Under the pieces are notes generated by a model. That model searched no databases and was not told the DNA's origin. It was given only the letters and a program-made list of their open reading frames with translations. Of a DNA stretch of 64,000 nucleotides, positions 38,277 to 48,600 are shown in pieces (within the stretch, counting starts at the first letter, position 1; each line of letters opens with the position of its first letter). Source of the DNA: Fratercula arctica (Eukaryota > Chordata > Aves > Charadriiformes > Alcidae); assembly GCA_947846985.1 (NCBI GenBank), contig CANTUZ010000001.1, forward strand, positions 8,108,004 to 8,172,003, read 5' to 3'. The position numbers were made by a program, and so were the translations under genes.

Positions 38277-39459
38277 CATTGCTTAAGAGTTTATTCTGGC
38301 CTATTCTATGGAAAGTGGATTTGCCTTCCACCTGCCAAAGTTTTGTTGTGAAGAGGTGGCTGGGGCTGCTTTGTGATACATGGAAAATTCTGGCTTGTTA
38401 ACACCAAAGGGATGCAGTAACCTGAAGTTATAGCGAATTTTATCTAGACCTATTGCTTGAAAAAGCTTTAAGAAAAATTGAGAAAGGGCAAGTAAAAGAT
38501 GTTTAGGTGCCATAAAATATCCCCAAATAGAAAGTTTGCAGGAAACTGCATGAAAACCAAAATAGGCTCCTACACGTGAAGAGATAAGGAAGGCAAATGC
38601 CTGTGCCAAGAAGAACACAGACAAAAACCCTGAAGAACAGAAATAGAAATGTCTTCAGGACAATTATGGAATTTAATTTTCTTTGGCTAGGTGCAGCAAA
38701 ATAAGGCTAACTGAAAGAGCACTATGAGATCAAAGCCTTTCACAGTACATAGCATTCAGAAATCCAGCAGCTCAGATACAAATGTCAAAGGCCATTTTCC
38801 TTTATTTTTAAGCAAGGGTCTGTTTAGCGCTGTAGGATACTGCCGCAGTTGAATTTTTAACTCTGATTTTTGTCTGTTTCGTAGCAATGTTTTCCATAAG
38901 TTCTAATTAAACTTGCCAGTGTTGCTGCAGCTTTTAGTTGTCATGCAGGAGCAGTTTATTTGTTCATTGAGCAGAGAGGGATGGAAATTATTACTAAATT
39001 AGGCTCCATGCATATCCCCAGGCAATCACCGAGTCAGGCACTGCTGACTTATTTAGTCACAAATAACTATTACGAATCTGTTTTTCCGTGTTCAAATGAA
39101 ACAAATTTCATGCGCAGGCTGCTTTTAGACCTGATTCATCTTAGACCATTGTCTGGTGGAGAGTCCCAGACACCTTCGATTTATAAGGGTTGCACATAGT
39201 AGGTCTGTTTCTCTCTTTTTGTTCTTTCATGTCTTATCCCTCTGAAACACCTAGTTCCCTACAGAAATAGTTTCCCCATTTGTTTCTCAAAATGTGACAA
39301 ATCTGGTTGACCAAGAACAAATAGTACCCTTCAAAGCTAGTATTTCTAATTAACTCAAGCTTGGTTACATTTCTTTCAAACGGGAAGCATTGCAACTGAT
39401 TTAAATTTTGGAGATCTGGATTTAATGCTCTCATTTAGTTCATTGTCCTTTTGTGTAAC

Positions 39460-39600
39460 CGCGGGTGAGAGGCTTTATTTTTCTAAGCCTCCGTCTCCCA
39501 CGTGGAAGAAGAGAAGCACAACAATTTCCTAGTTCATGCCTGTGCTGTGAATACAGCGAAGCGTTGACAGATGTGTGTGCTCATCTTTGGGAAGGTACCT
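39460..39600 (+). repeat. Possible MIR-like SINE
   Basis: TTTTTCTAAGCCTCCGTCTC followed by CCACGTGGAAGAAGAGAAGC resembles the CTCAGTTTCC-CATCTGTAAAATGGG order of MIR, with CAACAATTTCCTAGTTCATG after it. Weak on its own. Confidence 0.35.
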
Positions 39601-39705
39601 ACAAAAATACCTTAAATGGACTGCAAACCCATGAGTTAGACCCACCAAAGCTAGGAAGGAGCATTGCCTTTCGGTGACAGACTAGATGTATACATAGTCC
39701 CGGAG

Positions 39706-39809
39706 TCAGACCACAAGGCTTGGACAAATTATGGATAAATCCCATAAATTCCCTGCCTCAGACCACAAGGCTTGGACAAATTATGGATAAATCCCATAAT
39801 TTCCCTGCC
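39706..39809. repeat. 52-bp perfect-register tandem duplication
   Basis: Bases 39706-39757 (starting TCAGACCACAAGGCTTGGAC) repeat directly as 39758-39809 with one difference, AAATT against AATTT. That is 51 of 52 bases identical, suggesting a young duplication or a minisatellite. Confidence 0.95.
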
Positions 39810-39938
39810 TCTCTGCCTGCTGGCCGTTAGGTGGGAGGGAGGGCTCGGAGCCTACAGCCCTCCAGGGGGCTCTGAGATACGCTGTGCTGCAGCTTTGTCC
39901 CCATGGGCGTGTGGAATTTGAGCTTCTTTTTCCCAAAC

Positions 39939-39956
39939 GCCACCAGATGGCACCGC
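39939..39956 (+). promoter_or_regulatory. CTCF-like motif
   Basis: GCCACCAGATGGCACCGC is close to the CTCF core CCACCAGGGGGCGC in forward orientation, with two or three mismatches. A chance match is possible. Confidence 0.4.
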
Positions 39957-40579
39957 AGGATCAGTAATGATAGAGCTCTGCCCTTGGCTACAACCTTAGG
40001 AAAAGCAGCGACAGGCGTATTTCTCTGTTTTCAGTTAATTGGCTGGAAATGTTTAAAACTTCCCTCAGAAAGCAGGCTGCTATTCCCAGTGCTTCTGTGC
40101 AGAGACACAAAATGAATCATATCTGAACCTTGAAGGCGAATTGAAGAATAATGGAAAATGTTCTGTTTCAAATGGTAAAACATTTTAAATAGCAAAAAAA
40201 TGAGTTATAGTGTTACATTCATAATAAGCTCACTTTTTCCCCTAAAAGGTAGTTTGTTTTTTTTTTAATGCTGGTTTCTCCTTGCTATAATTCATGATGC
40301 TCTTGTGAATTGCCACCAAACCAAACATTTTCCTTCTGAAACTCTTTAAAATGTAGTAATGCATACCTCACCAGTGTGTGTCCATCACTATAACAGAACA
40401 CGTCCCTCCCTGTAGTATTGCCCTCTTATTAAGTATAATGTAAATATTATCAAGTAGCATTTTGAATGCTAATTGATATCAAGGCTTGATGTGCTGGGCA
40501 CCGTGCACACACAGGTCAGCTCTTGTCTCAGACGTGTATAACCAAAACGAAACGGCTCAGAATATCAAGGGAAGTATTA

Positions 40580-40740
40580 TTTCCACTTTAGAGCAGTGAA
40601 AATGAGGTGCCATTATGTTAATTGATTTGTTTAAAATCATGTGAGATGTCTGGGCCAAGTCTAGACTTGGAGCCTGCTTGAACTCTGATCTAACCCCAAG
40701 TTCTCCATCTGCTGGGAAGACGCAGGCTCTAGTACAAATC
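40580..40740 (-). repeat. Decayed MIR-like SINE, minus strand
   Basis: AGTGAAAATGAGGTGCCATT, then TTGTTTAAAATCATGTGAGA and AGTCTAGACTTGGAGCCTGC, in the order expected for a reverse-oriented MIR. Old and diverged. Confidence 0.5.
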
Positions 40741-41486
40741 AAATGTAACATTCCCTGATGCCATCCTTGAAGTTTAAAATTCCACTTCCAGTGCTAAAGG
40801 ATATATTGCTTATCAAAATAGTGAAGGGAACCCAGCGTTGTTTAGTGAAAATCACCTGCATGGGGACAAATGATTTCCAAGAGCCATGTGCATAAAGTGG
40901 CCACACATTGTGCGTACGCCCTTGCTGACGGAAAACAGCACAAATCGTATAATTTTTGGAAAGAGGTACATATTCAATACATTGTAATTTTTAGGGGAAA
41001 TTCCTGGTGAATATGGCCGTATTCAAACAGAAATTGCCGCATCATTTCTTGCCTTACAATCTCAAATCAAAATTATGACAAAGCATACCTACTTATTTTA
41101 GGTGTCTTAACCTACCTGCGTCAAAGGACATTCAGTACCAAGTGGGCAATTTTGTCTGTAGGTACAGTACCTAAAACACAGGGAGTTAGTTTATATATGT
41201 TAGTTCAGCAGCAAAATTCAGATTTACAATTTCCACACAAAAAATTAGCTCATATTGCTCCTTGAATTCCTATGATGGCATTCTTTTAGAAACAGTTTTT
41301 TAATTTTCCATAAGACTGCATCAAGTTAAAAATGTATATAAAAGAGAGAATTAAGGTGAATTAATAGCCATAAGGATGTAACAGCAAGTATTAGCATTTG
41401 AATTTTAACTTTTGAAATGACTGAATTTTGTGTCTTTGGACAAGACTAAAGCTCAGATGAAGATACTTAAACTTAGACATCTACAT

Positions 41487-42172
41487 CTGCTGCCTTGTGG
41501 AAAAGGACCTGGGGGTGTTTGTCAACATCTGGCTGAATATGAGCCAGCAGTGTGCCCAGGTGGCCAAGAAGGCCTGTATCAGGAACAGTGTGGCCAGCAG
41601 GATTGGGGCAGTGACCGTCCCCCTGTACTGGGCACTGGTGAGGCCCCACCTCGAGGGCTGTGTCCAGTTTTGGGCCCCTCACGCCAAGAAAGACATTGAG
41701 GGGCTGGAGCGTGTCCAGAGAAGGGCAACGGAGCTGGTGAGGGGTCTGGAGCACAAGTGTGGTGAGGAGCGGCTGAGGGAGCTGGGGGTGTTCAGCCTGG
41801 AGAGAAGGAGGCTGAGGGGAGACCTTCTCGCTCTCTACAGCTCCCTGAAAGGAGGGGGTAGAGAGGTGGGGGTTGGTCCCTTCTCCCAAGGAACAGGATG
41901 ACAGGAAATGGCCTCAAGTTGCGCCAGGGGAGGTTTAGACTGGATAATAGGAAAAATTTCTTCACCAAAATGGTTGTCAAGCATTGGAAGAGGCTGCCCA
42001 GGGAAGTGGCTGAGGCACCATCCCTGGAGGTGTTTAAAAGACGTGTAGAGGTGGTGCTGAGGGACATGGTTTAGTGTTAACGCGGCAGTGTTAGGTTAAT
42101 GGTTGGGCTTGATGATCTCAAAGGTCTCTTCCAACCAAAATGATTCTATGATTCTATGCTCCGATGATTCTG
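41487..42172 (+). mobile_element. CR1 LINE fragment with RT C-terminal region
   Basis: About 690 bases of CR1 in sense orientation. The open frame from 41497 to 41901 matches the conserved CR1 ORF2 C-terminal region: [20 protein letters not shown], then [31 protein letters not shown] and [19 protein letters not shown]. Compared with the copy at 43956 it lacks the five residues NGILA after AKKA (a 15-base in-frame loss). The frame breaks near 41890, where the SQV.SDR segment should follow. The 3' UTR and tail with ATTCTATG repeats end near 42172. The copy is 5'-truncated and dead. Confidence 0.95.
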
Positions 42173-43534
42173 TACATGCTTGCTGGGTGCCTGGTTGCCA
42201 TTAAAGCAAACGGAGGCGAGAGAATGATTCAGCTGGCCAATATGAGTTGTGTAGAGCAAGTTGAATTGCTCTGTGTGTTTTATTGCCTGTATTGCTTGGG
42301 TAACCATTGAGTTTAAGCTTAAACACTTATCACATGCATTTATGTCTATATTTAGGTATCTTAAATTGAATCACACCTTACATATGTCTTTGCCCTTATA
42401 ACAGATGTTTGGTTTTTCACCTAACATCGTGCTTGCTTCACCACAAAGAAAAGTAAAATAAAGTTGTGGACCATAAAAGCCGTATCAATTTTATTTCATT
42501 CTCCTGTAGAAATGCTTTGGTACCTTGGGGTTCACAACAGCAGGATGAATCGTGGCCGGTGGCCTGAAAGAGGACTCAAGACAAAAAGGAGGCTGCTTGC
42601 TCTGGAGCAAGATTGCTGCTCTCAAGCAACACATCCCACAGGTTGCCTTAAGGAAATAAAACAAGGTTCCTGAAGGGTAATTGCTCAACAGCAACAGGAA
42701 AAAGAGTAGAAATAGAACAGACTGCACTGTGAAGATGCAGGTAGTACTCTTGTAATGCTTCCATTTTCCCTGCTGTTGTACCCAAATCGGGTGCATGAAG
42801 TCAACCAATTTCTGTATGATTTTCCTCTTGATCTAGCACAGTACCAGGATGTATTTGTATATGGGGAAAGATGGTACGTTTTTTTCCCCTGCTACTTCCT
42901 GAGAATCGAATATGCATTGGGAAAGACCTACCAGAGATATTCTGTGGGGTTTTCTGTCACTGGTTCATGGCATTATATATGGCTAGTTTGCAACTCTGGC
43001 ATTTTGGCATCTCACTTCAGTACTGTCTCTGGTCTTTTACACAAGGTTTTCCCTTGCAGAGGGAAGTTATCTCTTATATTGAGCAGATTTTGTCTTATGT
43101 CTGTCCTGCTGTCACTTTTTGGTCGAGATGTTTGCTTTCCCTTATGAACGGTTTAAACACTTCTTTCTGCTTAGTTCCTCCCACACAACTCCTACCCACC
43201 TTCTCACTCACATCTGTAGCAAAAATACAATATGCGTTCGGAAAAATATAATGTTCTCCAATTTCTACTCCAAAATATGTGTGTATAGGAGCAGGATAGA
43301 GTGTAAGGGCTCAGTGCTTATTTATAGCAAATATTTATGCTTTATATTTGCTGCAGTTAGAATTGCCCTTTAGATTGACTTCCCTTACTTTGGTGCAGAG
43401 AAACTTTCAGCCTTCTAATTTAAAATGGCTTTTTGCTCATGGTAAAAGCAGTAAAACTACTTAGGGCAAAGAGTGCATTTTGTTACCTAGTTACAAAACT
43501 AAGAAAAATGGCAAATTCCATTTGGTTTTCCATC

Positions 43535-43560
43535 TCAGATTTTTTTTTTTTTTCCCCCCC
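43535..43560. repeat. T run followed by C run
   Basis: About sixteen T and then eight C, followed by CAG. It looks like a strong acceptor tract, but the downstream frame has no recognisable product. Confidence 0.9.
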
Positions 43561-43955
43561 AGATTGCTTGGAAAATGTTTGAATCATCTTTACAGGGCCT
43601 GGAGTCTTTTCTCCATGGAGCATCAGTTTGTCACTCGTGTAATAGCATTAGGATTATCAAAGATACTCCCTTTGCCTTACAAGACTTATTTTCAGAAGCA
43701 CTGACCAAATCCTTAGGATGATTACTTCCCTGTGGTGGTCTGGATGATGTATGACCCTGTCCTCGGGCACAGGAGAGTCTATCAAATTCTGTGGCCTTTA
43801 GCTGCACTTGTCCATAAAGACTCCCTTTATGTTTTCAACATTAATCCTACTTAGCCAATAGGAAAAATACAACTATATAAACTCACTTTGTAGTAATGTA
43901 TGCAGCATTGTGTGTTATATACTGGGAATGTTAGCATATAATCTCCTTCTATGAC

Positions 43956-45175
43956 AAGATGACGCAATTATTGGACGAGGGAAAGGCTGTGGACGTTGTC
44001 TACCTAGACTTTCAAAAAGCATTTGACACTGTCCCCCATAGAATTCTCATGGAAAAACTGGCGGCTCATGGCCTGGAGGAGCATACGATCTGCTGGATCC
44101 AGCACTGGCTGGATGGATGGTCCCAAAGAGTGGTGGTCAATGGAGTTAAATCCAGCTGGCGGCCGGTCACAAGTGGTGTCCCTCAGGGCTCAGTGTTGGG
44201 GCCATTTCTGTTTAACATCTTGATAGATGACCTTGATAAGGACATAGAGTGTATCATCAGCAAGTTCACAGATGGGACCAAGTTAAGCGGGAGTGTTGAT
44301 CTACGTGAGGACAGGGAGGCTCTACAGAGAGACTTGGATAGATTGGATCAATGGGCCAACGCTAATGGAATGTGCTTCAACAAGGCCGAGTGCCGGCTCC
44401 TGCACTTGGGCCACAACAACCCCATGGACGCTACAGGCTGGGGGAAGTGTGGCTGGGAGCTGCCTGGCAGAAAAGGACCTGGGGGTTCTAATTGACAAGC
44501 TGCTGAACATGAGCCAGCAGCGTGCCCAGGTGGCCAAGAAAGCCAATGGCATCCTGGCTTGTATTAGAAATAGTGTGACCAGCAGAAGGAGGGAGGTCAT
44601 TGTCCCCCCGGACTCAGCACTGGTGAGGCCACACCTTGAGTATTGTGTCCAGTTCTGGGCACCTCAATACGAGAGAGATCTCGAGGTGCTGGAGCGAGGG
44701 CAGAGGAGGGCAACGAAGCTGGGGAAGGGCCTGGAGAATAAATCTGATGAGGAGCGATTGAAGGAGCTGGGACTGTTTAGCTTGAGGAAGAGGAGGCTGA
44801 GGGGAGACCTCATCCCTCTCTACAACTACTTGAAAGGACATTGTAGAGAGGTTGGTGCTGGTCTCTTCTCACAGGTAATTAGCGATAGAACAAGGGGGAA
44901 TGGCTTCAAGCTGCAGCAGGGGAGGTTTAGGCTGGAGATTAGGAAAAAATTCTTCCCAGAAAGAGTGGTCAGACACTGGCATAGGCTGCCCAGGGAGGTG
45001 GTGGAGTCACCACCCCTGAATGTGTTTGAGAGTCGTTTAGATGTGGTGTTGGGGGATATGGTGTAGGGGAGAACTTTGTAGAGTGGGGTTGGTGGTTGGA
45101 CTCGATGATCCCAAGGGTCTTTTCCAACCTGAGTGATTCTATGACTCTCTGATTCTATTCTATGATTCTATAATC
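43956..45175 (+). mobile_element. CR1 LINE fragment with partial reverse transcriptase
   Basis: The longest CR1 copy here, about 1.2 kb, 5'-truncated, in sense orientation. The first open frame (43959-44495) holds reverse-transcriptase motifs: [17 protein letters not shown] with a catalytic-site Asp, then [17 protein letters not shown]. The box that in CR1 normally reads FADD is FTDG here (44265-44276), so one active-site Asp is lost. A frameshift in about 44428-44460 moves the protein into another frame, which continues with [20 protein letters not shown] to a stop at about 45064. The 3' UTR and a decayed ATTCTATG tail follow. The element is inactive on three counts: truncation, frameshift and active-site change. 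Confidence 0.96.
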
Positions 45176-45617
45176 AGTGCAGTGACTTAAATGAGTAGAT
45201 CAATTCACATGACTGGATTGTTTTAAAGAACTGGATTGAAAATCAAGGGAGAATGCGTTGCGAAATGTATCCAAAGGTTCAATACTGCATGGTAGGTGAT
45301 ATATGTGATAGATATGTAAAAAGGAAATCTCTGGAGAGAATGGGAGCTGAGAGCATAGGTGCTGTCGTATGTTAATAGGATAACACTAACTAGAAGAGCA
45401 GGTAGATTAAGCTCCTTAGGAGCAAATAGTGGATTAATCTAAATTCAGGCTTTGTTAATATTGGGAAGCACAGGGCACATAACCCTTTTTGCTCCTTCTG
45501 TAGCTAACAAAGATGTAGCCACTTCTGGAGTACAATTTGCCTTGCCCTAAAGTAGACATTTTACACAGGTCAGATGACCATTGTGCTGTAAAAGTGTATA
45601 TTTCTTTTCACTGATTG

Positions 45618-45646
45618 TCATAGAATCACATAGAATTTGGCATGAC
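45618..45646 (-). mobile_element. Possible scrap of CR1 3' tail, minus strand
   Basis: The words TCATAGAATCACATAGAATTT resemble the reverse complement of the CR1 octamer tail and the first bases beyond it, but similarity stops after about 30 bases. It could be chance or a fragment of a very short insertion. Confidence 0.3.
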
Positions 45647-48600
45647 TTCTCTTTATTGAAATAGATCCCATCCAAACTGATGAAACATTCATGAATCTTT
45701 TTTGGTGAGGAATACGGAAAAAGCAAGTATAGGTCAGATAATTCCAGATTTTTTTCTAACCAGTATGGAAGAATGTCCTAAAAATGGGAGGATGAAACAC
45801 AACTTGCCCTTTAGTGGGCAGTGGCAAAGTTTATGATTTTGTGCTGGAAGGGAATGAGTAAGCTCAGAAGAATAAGTAACATGAACTTCAAAACCAATTT
45901 GCTGTGTATTCACAGCAGATGTGGAAAATCGCCCAGGGATCAAGTTTTAATGTAACAGTTAATTCAGAAGTGGTAACTCTCGGTAGTTTAGAACCTTTTG
46001 ATGATTTGAAACTCAAGTAATCAACATTGAAAAAGTGGAAGCTGAGTCAACTAACTGTGGTTATAATAATCGAAGTCCTAAGAGCGTATAAATGTTAGGT
46101 GAAATTTTGGGACAAAATCAAAGGGCAAGATGTAGAATGGACTGTAGCTAGCAAGGATTGGAAAAGCTAGCAAGAAAATATTTTTTGAGAATACAAAGCC
46201 AAGCAATAAATTCATTTCATAGACAGCTGGAAGAAAGACTACTCAAAAGTGAGACCAAAAGAGTTCAAATGCTTATTGCATTTTTTTGCTTTTGTCTTTT
46301 TAAAAAAAGGATCCATGACCATCCAGTTATGGCGCTTAGGAAGAAACAAAGAGATAAATCTTTAAACTGGACAAAGGCAAAAAGCGAAGTTAGAACTTAG
46401 ATAAATAAGATGCTTAGAAACCAGCTGAAATTCATTCTCAAATACTTAAGGAACTATTCAATGCAGACCATTCAGAATTTTATTCAAGAACTCAAGGAAT
46501 AGTTGGGAATAGAGAGAAGCTTGCCCAATTTTCAGTGGAAACTTCTGGAAGAAATAATGAATCTATTTGCAGATAGTTAGAATACAACAGAAGGAGGAGT
46601 AATAACCCCTATGAATTTTGCAAAAATAAATTGTCCAGTGTAATTTTCTTCTTGAAAGGGCAACAGCCACAGGGCTGGAGAAGAAGCAACAGATGTCATT
46701 TCACCACAAACTTGCTGCTCCTGTAGGCTGCCTATCAACACCTTCATACGGTGGCACATCACAAGCCCCTCCCAAAAACTAGAGAAAACCAGAGATGCTG
46801 TCATGGCAGGATCTAATGGGAAGATCTGGGGCAAATAGTGGGTTAATGCAAGCTCAGACATTGTTGACAACAGTGGAAAATTCTGGGATTTGAGGGTGAG
46901 TTAGAGATGGCAGCGGGTCTCTAAGAGTCCTCAACCTACTTACATTTATCTGGGATCATCTGGGTGCACGGTGCTCCACCTTTCCAGATAAACTTAGTTT
47001 CACCTTTTACAATGCATGCAGACATATGTTCGGTTCTCACATGGTTCATCGTGATGAACCAGAAACATTTCGCGTGACAAGACTGAATCATCCACACAAC
47101 TTACCTGTACAACAAGAAGAGATTTTTAGAGGCAGAGAAGGCAACGGGACACCCAGTGAAGAGAAGCTGGGTGCAAATGCAAATTTATGCTTTTGGAAAT
47201 CCTCAAGAACTGGCTTATTAGATTAAGAATGGCTTATTAAAGAAAATGGATTATTAAAAAAAATGTCTTCCCCTCATGAAGCCTCAGAGTTTAGAACCTA
47301 TTTCAGGAAAGACATAGCATCCTCCTTGACCATAAAAATTCACTTTTATGAAGTATGAACTGTGTCAATGTAAACACTGCCATCTGGAAATACTCTTGGA
47401 GAAGAGAGCTGGTAGCTAACTGTTTTTCAGTGTTGTTGATAAATATACATGATCTGATGGCTGGAAGTTGAACTTGGACATATTCAGCCTCGAAACATGA
47501 TGCACTTGTTTTGTAGTCAGGGTAACTGGGTTATATTGCCGTAGACTTGTCACTTTGGGACTTCAAAATAAAACAGACGACTTTCTAAAATACAAGTTTA
47601 ATGGAGTTTCTAGGGAAAAATGTACCACCTGCGTATGCTGGAATGCCATGTACTTTGGTGACTATAGAGCTCCCTTTTGTCTTTTATTGACCTAGGAATC
47701 TGTCTTCCAGCTGGATTTCAATCTCTCTCCCCCTGACCCGCCCCCGCCTTTCTGCAATCTAGAACATATATCGCAATTGCCTCGATGCAGTAACTGTTCC
47801 CTAAATTAACTCTGACATTTCCAAGCACATGATCAGAACCTAATAAATTTTTACTAACAATTCTCATGAACAAGGTATGTCTCTCTTTGCCAAGCCGTGT
47901 TAGCTATCAGACCTGTCAGTTATGTGTCACGCAAAGCTAGGAAATTGGCCTAGACGAGAGGCTGTGTGTTTTTGCTGTGATGAAATCATCAGTTGCCTCT
48001 AAAACATTAATTTTACAATTGCCTCAATGAGTAGAAATGATCTGATGCCAGATTGCCTGCTCTTCAGCTCCTAATATTTTAAGGAGGAGTTCACATTCAG
48101 TTCAAACATTCTGACTTAGCAAATTTTGTTTTAAGACTGTCAAACAGAACTATGTCACATCTGACACATTGAAGATTTGGAGTGAGCGTTACACCCCTCA
48201 GTGTAGCCTTACTGTCAGACGCACAATGAAGGAAAACCAAAAAAAACAAATGTGAAAGCCCAGCTGCTACTGCTGGACCCAACGGCTGCATCCCTGAGCT
48301 TTATTCATCCAGAGATTTGCCCCAGGCTGGACTTTTGTCCTGTACTTAAACGGACCAGACTCCAGGCATCATTCTGCTCTACTGCCCAGTAAGGTTTGGC
48401 TTCCTAAGTGATTAAAAAAATTATCATATGACACAAGCTGCAAAATAATAGAAATTGTCCATCCATTAAGTAGGGTATTTGAGGGATATCTGCAATAATT
48501 TGTTGGAGGAGATTTTGGAGATGCTTTTGAAAAAAACAAGATGGATATACCCTTTATCTGAACAAGCAAGCTACAAGGACAATAGCAAAAGCAAAGCCGC

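Noticed and set aside
42755..43251. Overlapping 130- and 126-residue plus-strand frames rich in aromatic and hydrophobic residues
   Set aside because: Looks membrane-like, but composition reflects T-rich DNA; two frames overlap and neither resembles a known family.
43535..43704. Strong polypyrimidine tract and CAG suggesting a DLG2 exon
   Set aside because: The downstream sequence does not translate to any DLG2 segment, and the flanking DLG2 exons already join in phase without it.
43959..45066. Reverse transcriptase as a host gene
   Set aside because: It is a broken CR1 retrotransposon fragment with frameshift, lost active-site Asp and CR1 tail.
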